Origin: Paraspadella gotoi
Lineage: Eukaryota; Chaetognatha
Direction of reading: 5' to 3'
Assembly (NCBI GenBank): GCA_051294375.1
Contig: CM119266.1
Span: forward strand, 19,603,657-19,667,656
Length of the DNA stretch: 64,000 nt
Shown in pieces: positions 11,376 through 22,337 of the stretch (its first letter is position 1; every line of letters begins with the position of its first letter). The notes beneath the pieces were generated by a model. The model did no database searches, had not been told where the DNA came from, and saw only the letters and a program-made list of their open reading frames with translations. Position numbers and translations under genes: made by a program.

Positions 11376-11487
11376 AACGTAATTTTATGGAAAAAAAATT
11401 ATACATAACTGTTATTAGTTTTTTTAGTCGCTATTGCTTAAAATTGTGGATAAGGCGGTAAGTGGGTTGAAGACTACTATCCGTAAC

Positions 11488-11692
11488 TTCCATGCCCCAA
11501 CAGCAGCCATGGAATGGGTCGTGGGACCAGGGTTGAGGGTTTTCCAGGCCCCTAAGGAGGTTGACGGCCGTCCTCACGCTTCCTGCAGCGGAGGTACCGG
11601 GTTGGGATTGAACCTGGTCGTAAGTGGTCATGAGCTTATTGCTTTATTCAATGAGCCACCGGGTCACGACTGAAGGGGTCAGGCTTATAGGC
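11488..11692 (-). mobile_element. tRNA-derived SINE, copy in right palindrome arm
   Basis: On the minus strand: TTCAGTCGTGACC, A box TGGCTCATTGAA (11647-11658), B box GGTTCAATCCC (11604-11614), then a non-tRNA body ending AAAACCCTCAACC...CCATTCCATGG. Head and body match the copy at 653-805, which shows this is a family. ORFs across it are incidental. Confidence 0.78.
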
Positions 11693-11949
11693 GTGATTAC
11701 TCATTAGGTGAACGATCGTGGGTTGGGGAAACTTTTTTTGTTCAAACTTCTTAACTATGAAAATCAAAGTAAATAAATGATAGAAAATTATTAAACTTTT
11801 CACTAAACACAGACAAGAATTCTCTATCGTTCGGATCCAAGATTTAGAGGTATGTAATTGTTTATAAATTTTATGTTGCCTGTATGTACCAAAATTGGCA
11901 AATTGAGAAATCATTTTGGATTTTTCCCCCCTCATTCCGGCCAAGTGAC

Positions 11950-12320
11950 CACGGCAATCATTGTCGTCGTCGTCGTCGTCGTCGTCGTCGCGCCACTCGT
12001 AATCTCTATCTGTAAAAGAACTCCCCCCCAACCGTCCCCCCCCACATCCGTCTTTGTCTTCCTCCTTCCCATGATTAGACAATGAATGATGACTTCTTCG
12101 CTGTCCGCTGAGTTGATCACCGGCACCGGCATTTGCACCGGCACCGGCACCGACACCGTCGAGTCTTTATTTCCCACCGCGGCGATCGGAAGGACGACCC
12201 GTCGTGACTCGAGATCGAAGCCTTCACGCGGACGAAGGTTCTCGTCGGCGGTGAGAAGATCGGATGCGAAGAAAGTGAGGTCGGGCTGTGAATGAAGGGC
12301 GGCGGCGAGTGAGGTCACGC
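11950..12320 (-). CDS. Candidate exon in palindrome arm, unidentified
   Basis: A minus-strand frame is open for more than 120 codons through a GC-rich block, with non-repetitive content such as SQPDLTFFASDLLTADENL, then a Val/Pro repeat (VSVPVPVQMPVPV), then NSADSEEVIIHC. Towards 11950 it runs into a (GAC)n Thr stretch, so the true exon would be shorter. The equivalent block in the left arm (10400-10900) is frame-disrupted by indels, which fits either a decayed duplicate or an error-rich copy. No ATG in a good context and no domain recognised. Confidence 0.25.
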
Positions 12321-12699
12321 GGGTCGTGAGAGAATCGTTGTGACTTCGAACACGGAGACCGCACCTTTTATTACGGCGACAAATTTTGGTCTCAAACTAG
12401 CTAAACAACTAAGAATATAAGATAAATAGATAAGATAAACAAATATTTTAGGTGAACATATTTGAACGAAAAAGAGTTGCAGCTCATCCAATATGGAGAC
12501 GTAATTTCAATATTTCAAGATATGAAAAAAAAAACATTTAGAAAGTAATGGACCAATAGGAGGGCTTTACGTTTGTCACCTGATCATTGATCAGAGAAGG
12601 GGGAGGGGAATCGAAAAATATACCGCAATCACGACTGGAAAAGAGAGAGACAGCTTGCAGAGGCAGAGAGAGAAAAGAGAGGAAGGGAGAGCGGGAGAT

Positions 12700-12740
<41 letters not shown>

Positions 12741-13127
12741 AGACGAAGAGAGAGAGAGAGCAATCCTCATTCGACGGAAAAGAATTTTTAGCAAACATCC
12801 ACAGAACTAAAAAAAAAAAAAAAGTGAAAAAGGTTTTTTGAGTTTTCGTTTCAATAGAATCTCCACCATAAGATGCGCGCTGGTGACTGCGGCTTTGCGG
12901 CTCAAGAGAGAAGAACGACGGACGATTCGACGATAAAAGACGACGACGACGAGACGACGATTGAGATGGAGCTAGCCAATGAAGGCCTTTTTTCACCCAT
13001 TCATTCGTAACTGTTTTATATTCAGTGAGCATAAACAAAAATTTTATACACAAATCGTTAATTGTCATTCTGACCGAAAAAAAAAATTGATGATCGCGAG
13101 GATTGAATTGAATTTACGCCCTTATGT

Positions 13128-13152
13128 NNNNNNNNNNNNNNNNNNNNNNNNN
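13128..13152. other. 25-N assembly gap
   Basis: Flanked by GA tract sequence and by about 385 bp of near-identical sequence on both sides (12743-13127 and 13153-13545). Confidence 0.97.
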
Positions 13153-13186
<34 letters not shown>

Positions 13187-13960
13187 AATCCTTTCATTTC
13201 GACGGAAAAGATTTTTAGCAAACATCCACAGAACTAAAAAAAAAGAAAAGATGAAAAGGTTTTTTGAGTTTCGTTTCAATAGAATCTCCACCATAAGATG
13301 GCGCTGATGACTGCGGCTTTGCGGCTCAGAGAAGACGACGACGATTACGACGATAAAAGACGACGACGACGACGACGACGATTGAGATGAGCTACGCCAA
13401 TGAAGGCCTTTTTTTCCCCATTCATCGTAACTGTTTTATTTCAGTGAGATAAACAAAAATTTATACAAATCGTTAATGTCATTCTGACCAGAGAAAAAAA
13501 AATTGATGATCGCGAGATTGAATTGATTTACGCCCTTATGTAAATTTAGTATTAGATTGTGTTTGTAATTCTCCGAAAAAAAACAACCAAACATTATCTT
13601 TTATATAAAGTGAAAGAGTTTGAGTTATTAAGGTTTAATTTATCTTTATTTAATTCATGATTGATCCCATACCCCTGGTAGATTTTACCTGCTTAACTTT
13701 TCGAGGGCTGATTTTGCGATTAAACTAAACTAAACTAAACTAAACTAAACTAAACTAAACTCAACCTGCATGGAGACTTTACTTTCGATTTCCAGACGAG
13801 GTATTCGAAGGAACCTGCTGGCCGAACAAAATCCAGACACTGGATTCACACGCACAAAAAAAGAATTAAGCGTTAATAATTTTATTTAGACGGGAGAAAT
13901 ACAAGGAAAGAGTAATTAAACAATAAGGACCAATGGCTTCTCAGATACTTTTAAATCGCT

Positions 13961-14400
13961 GTTTTAACTGAGCTTACCATAACATAAGGTTATTTTGTAA
14001 ACTAATATATTACTAATAAAATTATAATTTTTTAATTTAAAATTTAAAAAAAAATAATTATTTAAAAAATAAGTTTTTTTAATAAAAAAAAGACATGTAA
14101 AACTATTTTAAATTATAATTATCATAAAGATATTTTATTATCTTATAAAATATTTTTATTTTAATAAAAAAATTAAATAAAAATAAATAGAAAATAATAT
14201 TTAATATTCTCAAACATTTATTATTTTATTTAAAATTATACACGTCAGTAAAGACAGATAAAATTTTAAAAAATATTATCATGCTAATTGTAAAAGAATA
14301 TGTGTTAAATTTCATGAGTATAGAGAATAGCGAAAGCGATTAAAAACAATTTTCAAGAAAGTTTTTCTCTTTCTTCTGGAAAATATGATTTTGATTAAAA
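13961..14400. other. Very AT-rich DNA, no feature seen
   Basis: Poly-A/T-rich sequence with no ORF and no clear repeat unit. A (CGT)n-like run follows at about 14418-14450. Confidence 0.7.
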
Positions 14401-14639
14401 GTCGAAATGAGGCGTATAATCGTCGTCGTCGTCATCGTCGTCGTTTTCGTCGCTGTGACGGTTCATGTCGGACAAGACGAGGCTCACATGAAAGGAGAGA
14501 ATGATGGATGGCAACAATAAAAATATTAAATACTTTTTTCTCCTTTTTCTCTCTCTCATCCCTTTTTCATTCCCCCCCCATTTTAAGGAAGGTCGAGACT
14601 GAGAAAAGGGAAGCACCTTACGTTTACGGGGGCTTCTGT

Positions 14640-14835
14640 TTAACTTTAAAGTCGAGAGAAAACCAGGGGATAATAAAAGATTAAGGGAAAAGAAGGAAGG
14701 GAAGAACCAGGGGAGAATATAAGATTAAGGGGAAAGAAAGAAGGGAAGAACCAGGGGAGAATAAAAGATTAAGGGGAAAGAAGGAAGGGAAGAACCAGGG
14801 GAGAATAAAATATTAAGGGGAAAGAAGGAAGAGAA
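14640..14835. repeat. 44-bp minisatellite, ~4 units
   Basis: Unit contains GGGAAGAACCAGGGGAGAAT, then AAAAGATTAAGGGGAAAGAA. It decays into GA-rich DNA to about 14900. Confidence 0.88.
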
Positions 14836-15055
14836 GAAAAAATATTAAATAGACAGAAAAAGAGAGAAGTTAAAAGACAAAGAAAGAGAGAGCAAGAAGA
14901 AATTTCAATGTTCAATGGGAGAGATGACTTTTATATTAAAAAATGAGGGAAAGAATGAGATTAATATTTTAGAATTCGAAAGGCGGATGAAAGGAAGACT
15001 ATATTGAGAAAGAAAAAGGAAAGAGACGATATCATTCACTTTTAAGCATGAGAGA

Positions 15056-15150
15056 GACAGACCAAACGACTGACAGACCAAACGACTGACAGACCAAACG
15101 ACTGACTGACCAAACGACTGACAGACCAAACGACTGACTGACCAAGCGAC
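15056..15150. repeat. 16-bp minisatellite, ~6 units
   Basis: GACCAAACGACTGACA repeated with ACTG substitutions. The opposite strand reads as Val-Trp-Ser-Val repeats, an artefact. Confidence 0.92.
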
Positions 15151-15310
15151 TCACCAAAAAGTACGCGGGGCCCAACTTCAAATTATAGAGAGAACGAAAA
15201 TAGGTTAAAGACGTGAAACATATGTAAACGATAGGGCAAAGAAAACTCGCGTAGGTCAAAGGAAAAAAACCCAAACAAAACAAGAGGACGAGAGAAGGTT
15301 AAGACGATAT

Positions 15311-15554
15311 GGCCTTATTTTCGCAGAATGCACCATTTCGTTTTATAAGTTAGTTTTTAGGTTAAAAGATTAAACAAGAGGTTAGAGATTAAAGTAAAGA
15401 TTAGGTTAAAGATTAGAGTTAAAGATTAGGTTAAGATTAAGTGATTAGGGTTAAGATTTAGGGTTTTTGGAGAAATTAAACATATAAATAAGAAATAATA
15501 AAAAAAACTCGCGGATTGAAGAAGAGAAATAGGGCACTTTTGGAAAAGAGAGCC
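15311..15554. mobile_element. Family C TIR element, copy C1
   Basis: Left end GGCCTTATTTTCGCAGAATG with CACCATTTCGTTTT. The right end read in reverse complement is GGCTCTCTTTTCCAAAAGTG. The interior is a degenerate GATTAGGTTAAAG repeat resembling telomere sequence. No convincing target duplication, so probably old. No coding capacity. Confidence 0.7.
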
Positions 15555-15654
15555 AAATAGGTAAGGGACTGGCAGGACAAAGAAAACTGAGAGGGCGCGA
15601 CCTCTTGTTAACCCGTCGTTTGGAATCCGCAATTGAGCCGATCGCTCTTGCTTC

Positions 15655-15802
15655 ACTTACTCTCTCTATCTCTTTCTCTCTCTCTCTTTCTCTCTCTTTT
15701 TCTCTCTCTCTATGTTTCGCTCTCTTGTGCTCTTCTTTGACCCTTGCCCATTTCAGTCCTCCAAAGAAATCAGGAGATTCTATAACATTTTTTTCATCCC
15801 AT

Positions 15803-15872
<70 letters not shown>
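15655..15872. repeat. (CT)n microsatellites
   Basis: Interrupted CT at 15661-15712, then a pure run of about 33 units at 15805-15870. Confidence 0.95.
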
Positions 15873-15874
<2 letters not shown>

Positions 15875-16071
15875 TTCCTCCCCATTTCTTCCTAATTTCC
15901 CTCATTTTCCTCCTTCTCTTCATTCTCTATATTTTCCTCCAAAAACAAAATCTTGGAATGAATTAATTGCCCAAAAATTATCGCGGAAATAATTGAAATT
16001 GAAAGACCGAGGCGGAGGAAGAGAGAGAGCGAGAGAGTGGAAAGAACTCGAGTTGGGAGAGAGAGTCGAGC

Positions 16072-16119
<48 letters not shown>
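16072..16119. repeat. (GA)n microsatellite
   Basis: Almost pure GA run. Lies inverted relative to the CT run at 15805-15870. Confidence 0.95.
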
Positions 16120-16122
<3 letters not shown>

Positions 16123-16732
16123 GAGAGGGAGAAAATTTAAGAAATTGGCGGGGTAGAGCTGTTAGATAATGTCTTTTCCAATTATAGAGAAAAAAAGATT
16201 TAAAAAAAAAGAAGAAAATGTGGAAAGAGAGAGAAGGATGAAGGAAGGTCGCGATCATTAGAGCTTCGAGATTGGTGTAGCTTATGGAACCTCATGGAGC
16301 CTCGTGAAAAGGGGTGAAAGAAAAACCTTTTTTTTTTTCTAATTTGTCATGGAAAGAGCAAACAAAAACAATGAGAGAAATATATATAAAAAATAAAGAT
16401 AACGAGGAACGGGGAGAGAGAGAGAGTGAAAAAAAAGAAAGAAAGAAAAAAAAAAGAAAAATATAAATTCTGAGAAAATTTTTCATTTTCTCCATCCCGA
16501 CTCTTAAAAACAAAAACATAAAAAGTCCAAAAAAATTACCAACAAAAACTTAAAAACATAATTTTTCGTGACTGCACGAGGCTGGAAAGAGGCTGCTTTA
16601 AGAGAGCCGGGATTTATGCTTATTATAATGAGACAGTTACAACCGCAAACATGTTTGGAAAAGGGAAAGAGACGATGAGAAGACAACGACAGCCACTTGG
16701 TTTCTGGGATGAGAAAAAGGGAGAAAAAAGGG

Positions 16733-16862
16733 AATAGGGTTAAGTGAGAGGGAGAGAGAGTCATCTGAGAAAAAGGGAATAGGGGGAAGTGAGAGTGAGA
16801 GAGAGTCATCTGAGAAAAAAGGGAATCGGGGGAAGTGAGAGGGAGAGAGAGTCATCCGAGAA
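16733..16862. repeat. ~44-bp minisatellite, 3 units
   Basis: Unit GGGAATAGGGGGAAGTGAGA followed by GAGAGAGTCATCTGAGAAAA. Confidence 0.9.
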
Positions 16863-16967
16863 TAAAAAGATATATACAAAAAAAAAAACAAAAAAACCGA
16901 TTAGTACTGTCTACCATTGTTTATTAAATTAATTAATTTTTTAAACATTTGAAATAGTATAGAAACC

Positions 16968-17037
16968 AAAGTTTTAGCATTTTTACTACGAATTTATTTT
17001 GGTTTAAATAAATTCGTTGTAAAAATGCTAAAACTTT
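16968..17037. repeat. 32-bp inverted repeat (hairpin)
   Basis: Arms 16968-16999 and 17006-17037 are reverse complements with one mismatch around a 6-base loop. Left arm starts AAAGTTTTAGCATTTTTACT. Weaker inverted similarity extends outward (TAGTATAGAAACC against TAGTAGAGAAAGC). Probably the remains of a small MITE. Confidence 0.85.
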
Positions 17038-17536
17038 GCTTTCTCTACTAATACACTAACAACGAAAAAAGAAAGGATTATTAAAACATTTGAACTTAAA
17101 ATTTTCAAAAAAACATAATAAAATGTTACTAAAAACATTTTTTTGGAAAGAATGATCCAAGTTTTTTAAGGATCGTAGAATGAAAATTATGCAGAGATGT
17201 CATTGAGACGTCATAAACCGGGTCACAGCATTTTGTTTTCATTTTTTTTTACTTCTTTTCGTCATTCGTCAATTTGTTTGGAAGCTTAAGTCCCACCTGG
17301 TATCATTATCCCTCCGCCTTTGAAAAGTCGCGCCATCCATAAATTTTAGGGTTAAGCATAAAACGACCAAGTATTTCGACCTCTTAAAAAAGCATGTATC
17401 ATCTTTTGTTGTGACTGGGGAAGTTAATTCTTATAACAATATCTTTAATAAGCGATAGGCACTAGATTTGAAAAGAACAAGAGATTCGAGATTTACGTAA
17501 GTATTACGTCCGTTGCTTTTTGATAATAAAAAAAAA

Positions 17537-17685
17537 ATCAGTGAGAAAGTCTTGTACAAAATTTGGGGACCGGCTCAAAAAAACCTAAACAGTCCATGTA
17601 AAAAATCAGTGAGAAAGTCTAGTACAAAATTCGGGACCGGCTCAAAAAAAAAAAAAAAAAAAAAAACCTAAACAGTCCATTTAAA
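17537..17685. repeat. ~75-bp direct tandem duplication
   Basis: ATCAGTGAGAAAGTCTNGTA through GACCGGCTCAAAAAA and CCTAAACAGTCCAT occurs twice in tandem, the second copy with a longer A run. Confidence 0.9.
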
Positions 17686-17930
17686 AAAAATCTTATTCAT
17701 CTTGGATTAAATCTGGGAGTATAATTTTTTTTCTGCCGTCGACAAACATCACAACAATCTGTCCCCCCCCTCTACTTCACCGGCCTTGAGACGACGATAA
17801 CGACGACTAAGAACGATGATGACGACGAAGACGACGAACCAAGAATAACGAACAAGAATGACTTTCTCAAAATAAAATTTGGAAAAATCGAAGTCGAATT
17901 CAAAAATAAAGCGATGAAAGACGAAGAATC

Positions 17931-18307
17931 GGCCCTATTTTCCTCAAGCGCTCCATTTTGTTTTTAATTGAGAATTAAATTTTTTTTAGGTTTAAATATT
18001 AAATATTAAGGATTAAGTTAGGAATTTGGTTGAAAATTAAAGTTATGTACTATTATTATTAAACAGTTTGATATAAAAATAATAAAAAAAAACTTTTTTT
18101 TTCTTAAAGATTAGTTTTATAATTAAGGTAAAGGATTCGGGTTAAAAAATAGGGTTTGGTAACTTGGGTTGAAGATTAAGATAAGGTTAGGGATTAAGGT
18201 TAAAAAATAGGTTATAAATATTAAAACAGATTAGAGTTAGATATTAAAATTAAAACTAATTTAAAAAATTAAAGAACTGAAATGGGGCGTTTTTCTAAAA
18301 GAGAGCC
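17931..18307. mobile_element. Family C TIR element, copy C2, with 8-bp target duplication
   Basis: Left end GGCCCTATTTTCCTCAAGCG with CTCCATTTTGTTTT. Right end in reverse complement GGCTCTCTTTTAGAAAAACG with CCCCATTTCAGTTC. The element is flanked by GAAGAATC on both sides (17923-17930 and 18308-18315). An 8-bp duplication is typical of hAT (and P) transposons. The core contains GATTAAGTTAGG-type telomere-like repeats. Non-autonomous. Confidence 0.85.
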
Positions 18308-18434
18308 GAAGAATCCTCCATCGAAGGTGCTCCCTACTCCGGGGAGGAATGGGTGGGGGGAAGATTGAGTCTGGAGAGAAACGGGATTCGAAGGAGAGCG
18401 GGTTCGAAGAGGAGGAGGAGGAGGAGGAGGAGGA

Positions 18435-18459
18435 NNNNNNNNNNNNNNNNNNNNNNNNN
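18435..18459. other. 25-N assembly gap with redundant flanks
   Basis: GGAGAGCGGGTTCGA occurs on the left (about 18393) and again just right of the gap (about 18467). A (GAG)n run abuts the gap. Confidence 0.95.
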
Positions 18460-18594
18460 AGGGGAGCAGGAGAGCGGGTTCGAGATGCCCGAGATTTTTG
18501 CCATCTTGTGTGTCCTTTCCCTTTCGATCCTTTTTTTTTTTCATCCGCCTTAATTTTATTCCTTTTTTTATTTCTCGATAGAAAACGCTCCTTC

Positions 18595-18635
18595 TTTTCC
18601 TCTCTCTTCTCTCTCTTCTCTTCTCTCCTCTCTCG

Positions 18636-18676
<41 letters not shown>

Positions 18677-18845
18677 CCTTCCCCTCTCTCTCCATCCCTA
18701 TCTTTCTCTCCTCCTCTCTCCTTACCTCTCCCTCCGCTTTCCCCTCTCTCCCGTCCCTTATCTTCTCTCCTCCTTCCCTCGTCTCCCTACCTTCTTATCT
18801 CCCTCCCACTCTTCCTTCTCTCTCTCTCTCCCTCCCTTCTTCGTC
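18595..18845. repeat. Pyrimidine-rich CT/CTCCCT tract
   Basis: Low-complexity CT-rich DNA with a CTCTCC/TCCCTCC pattern. Overlapping ORFs on both strands are spurious. Confidence 0.9.
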
Positions 18846-19100
18846 TAGCTACTTTCAAAAAAAAAATCTTCTTTTTTAGCAGATACACGTCAATAGAACA
18901 TTTTTTAGGGGCCTTTTTTTTCGTATTAACTCCGTTTCTCTACTATTGAGATTTGATTTTTATTCATATTTTTGCTTTGAAGATTTTAATTTTTTTTTTC
19001 ATGAGTTTATTACGAAAAAAAAAAACTTCAATCGAAAAAAAGCTTTTAGTTGGTAACTCAGTTAGCTAATGTACACATAAACTCCAATGTTAGGGTTTAA

Positions 19101-20726
19101 GGTTTCCGCATACATCAGTGTCTTTAAACAACGAAATTTCTGAACTTTCAATAATTACCATATTTCTTGATCTCATTGGTTAGTACGAGCTTTCTTCATT
19201 TAAAAAAACGGTAGTCTTCAAGTTTATCTCCTTCTTGTCACTTTGACACTTCCCATTGTAAATTTTCTTGAGTTAAATACGGTAAACATGATCCCCATAT
19301 GATGTCAATCTATTCTCATAACTGCTAATTTTAGAAAAAAGTATGCTTTGAATTTTATGGTTACAGATGATTTTTAAAGATCGAATTCCTTATAAGAATC
19401 CTCATGTCTTTTTACTTAACACAAAAGATTTTAGGTAAGACGCCAAATTATCTGATACAATTTTTTTTCCTGTCATACGCTTTTCCTGAGTTAATTGTTT
19501 CTTTCACCTCTTTTTCTTCTCTCTCACTTATATTCTCTTCCTCTATTCCTCCATATACTTCTCTCGCTGTCATTTACCATTTTTTTGCCCCTACCTTGTT
19601 TCTGTCTACTCATGCTACTTCCTCACCTTTTTTTCTCATCTTCATTCTTTCCCTTTTTTCCCCTCTTTTTCTTTCCTATTTTTCCCCCTCTTTTTTCTTA
19701 CCATACAAATTGTTTCACTATTTTCCCACTTGCGTTTCGTTTTGCCTTCACCCTTCTTCATTCTCTCCCCCTTCTTCCCTGTTTCTTGTTCTTCCCTTTT
19801 TTCCGTATTTCCTGCTCAACTACGTTTACATTGAGCCAAATCAAATAAAATATGTCTAAAAGTGCATTGAATAAGAAAAGAATAATGACGGGATAACGCA
19901 ATTATGAGTTTCTCTCTTCAATTGTGGTTGACGTGAAATTTATGTAAATCGACAGATTTTGCGAGAAAAATTTTCTTGCAAAATCTGTCGACTGTCTGAG
20001 AAAGAGCGGTCCTGATGCGCTCCAGGTTTTTTAGAAAGGATGCGGTTTGTGTTTAATAATCAAGGGTCAGTTATGGTACCTCATCTTTTAAAAACTAATA
20101 AATGAGTTGAAAATGATTCTCTTTATCAAAAAATAAATGCAAGTTCACAAAAAGTCACAAATTAAAAATACGTCTTTTTTAAAATTATTGTGGCTAAACC
20201 AAAAAAGTTTTTTGCGATAATTTTATAGGGTGTTTAAAAGCTTATTCAATTAGGCTATATTTTTCTGTTTAACTTCAACCAATTTGATTGGTATTTTTGT
20301 TTAACAAGATATGATTAAAGACTGGAAACGTCCAACTTTTTGACTTGTGTAACTTTAAAAGTTTAATTCATAGGCAAGAGCTATTAAATGATTAAAGGCT
20401 AATAATTTACCCCAGAGGTAAAAGAATAAGGGAAAACCGGATTTCAAAGTTAAAAAATTTTTCTCAACTTTCCTTGGCATTCAAAATCAGAGAGTCGTAA
20501 GTAAAAAATGGACCAAAAATGGACATCAATTTTTTTGGCTTAAAAAGGTTTGCCAAAATGGTACTATATTATCATAGAACGGGTGGAGATGTTTTCTAAC
20601 CGAATTCCTTCGTTCGGCCTAGATTTTGTTTGTGGCTACAAATAATTAACATTTTTAAGTAACAACTGAAGCAATAGTGGAAAGAGTCGTTTTTTTTCTA
20701 AAATGCAACGTTTTGTACGCGGAACC
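19101..20726. mobile_element. 1626-bp TTAA-flanked insertion (piggyBac-like, non-autonomous)
   Basis: Flanked by TTAA at 19097-19100 and 20727-20730. Termini are short inverted repeats, GGTTTCCGCATAC on the left against GGTTCCGCGTAC in reverse complement on the right. The paralogous copy D2 has a single uninterrupted TTAA (22119-22122) at the same point, so the insertion and its target duplication can be read directly. A TTAA target is the hallmark of piggyBac-superfamily transposons. The element has no transposase ORF. Its longest ORF (19404-19859) lies in pyrimidine-rich sequence and is not credible. An internal 41-bp hairpin sits at 19950-19990. Confidence 0.88.
19950..19990. repeat. Near-perfect loopless palindrome inside the TTAA element
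   Basis: CGACAGATTTTGC with GAGAAAA is followed immediately by TTTTCTT and GCAAAATCTGTCG. Confidence 0.88.
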
Positions 20727-21878
20727 TTAAATAAAAAAAAAAATGGGAAGAAGATATTATCGCATATAAGAATATTCGTGTTTTGTTTACAGCGGCAGCT
20801 TGTAAACTTACGCAAAGATTTCTTATGTAGAAAAGTTTTCTATCACTAAACACTTTTTATTTTGATTTTCCATTCACTTCATTGCTGGATTCCCTCCATC
20901 TTCCCTTTCTCTCTCCTCTCTCGTGCTCATCTCTCGCTCTCTTCTCTCTGCTCTCATTCTCTTCTCCTCTCGTTTCCTCTTTCTCTCTCTCTCACTCTTC
21001 TCGTCTCTCTCTCTCTCATTTGTCTCTCTCGCCTCTTCCTCTCCTCTCTCTCTCCTCTCTCCCCGGGACGAAACAAAATCAAGAAGCAAAATTATTTCTT
21101 CAAATTGGATTTTCGTTTTTTTCTCAGCGTGAGTCGAAAAAGGAGGAAGAAATTTTTATGTTTCTTTTCTAAGAATTTTTAAGAAATTGGAAAAAGTAAG
21201 GAGAGAAGAAAGAAAGAAGAAAATAAAAGGGGGAAGAAAAGAGAAATAAAGGGAGGAAGAAAGGAAAGAGAAAAAAATTAGAGGGGAAGAAAGAAAAAGG
21301 CAGGAAGCAAAAATAAGGGGCGAGAAAGAAGAGAGAAAAATAAAGGGAGGAAAGAAAGGGGAAAATAAGGAAAAAAACGAGGATTTTCGCAAAATCTTGT
21401 AAACTGCTCGAGTATTTATTATCCACAGAACCACAATATTTTTATTAACCATTAAAAAGGTGACATGTTTAGGTTGCAGCGCAAAACTTTGATTCTTTCG
21501 CTTCGAATTCCAAAGCAGCAAGAAAAAGTTAAAACAGCACTTTAAAAGTTCAAGTGATCTCGGGGAAAAGAATAAAGTCTTTTTATAGGCTCAAATAAAA
21601 TAGGGTGCTTTTTATTAAATAGAGGTCTTTTTAGTGGACCCAAAAATCGTGCGTCAAAACCAAATCTTAGAAACATGAGATGGAAAGTGGCAGAAAACGA
21701 GCTGGACGACGACGACGACGACGCGTCAATGAGGACATCGACAACATTATTAAAAATATCGATTTTTAAAACGTTGTCGATTTTTGATTTTCCTCATTGT
21801 AGCAACATAACTTAAGTTTCTAAGTAGGGAGAAAGGTCCAAAACTTTCCTTGGTTTAAAACAAGCTATTGCATCTCTT

Positions 21879-22278
21879 AGAAAAAAAAAATCTTCTTTTT
21901 TAGCAATACACGTCAATAGAACATTTTTGGGGCCTTTTTTTTTGGTATTAACTTCCGTTTCTCTACTATTGAGATTTGACTTTTTATTATCATATTTTGC
22001 TTTGAGATTTTAAATTTTTTTTCATGAGTTTATTACGAAAAAAAAAACCAGTGAATCGAAAAAAAGCTTTTAGTGGTAAATCAGTTAGTAATGTACACAT
22101 AACATCCAATATTAGGGTTTAAATAAAATAAAAATGGGAAGAAGATTTATCCATATAAGAATATTCGTTTTTGTTTACAGCGCAGCTTATACTTGACCAA
22201 ATATTCTATGTAGAAAGTTTTCTATCACTAACACTTTTTATTTTTATTTTCCTTCACTTCATCTGGATTCCTCATCTC

Positions 22279-22337
<59 letters not shown>

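Larger units (their letters stand above)
11535..13960. repeat. Right arm of the palindrome, with internal redundancy around a gap
   Basis: Inverted copy of 9110-11375. The GA tract (12690-12760) plus the following ~370 bp to 13127 is repeated directly after the N gap as 13153-13545 (both contain TTTAGCAAACATCCACAGAA, ATAGAATCTCCACCATAAGA and CGCGAG..TTGAATTGA). This is the signature of two contig ends that overlap but were not merged. An (AAACT)n expansion at 13715-13760 replaces a degenerate stretch in the left arm. Confidence 0.85.
18858..21878. repeat. Tandem duplication, copy D1 (carries TTAA element)
   Basis: 18858-19100 matches 21879-22122 and 20731-21878 matches 22123-23150 in the same orientation. 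Examples are ACACGTCAATAGAACATTTT, TTACGAAAAAAAAA, GGGAAGAAGAT..ATAAGAATATTCG, the CT tract, and the AATGAGGACATCGACAAC hairpin near the end. The intervening 19101-20726 is an inserted element absent from D2. D1 has more single-base insertions and a degraded CT tract relative to D2. Confidence 0.88.

Noticed and set aside
11431-11673. ORFs on both strands in the 11.4-11.7 kb region
   Set aside because: They fall within the SINE copy; the A/B-box layout explains the sequence.
19404-19859. 151-aa ORF as transposase of the TTAA element
   Set aside because: Phe/Ser/Leu/Pro from pyrimidine-rich DNA. No DDD catalytic pattern or Cys-rich domain.
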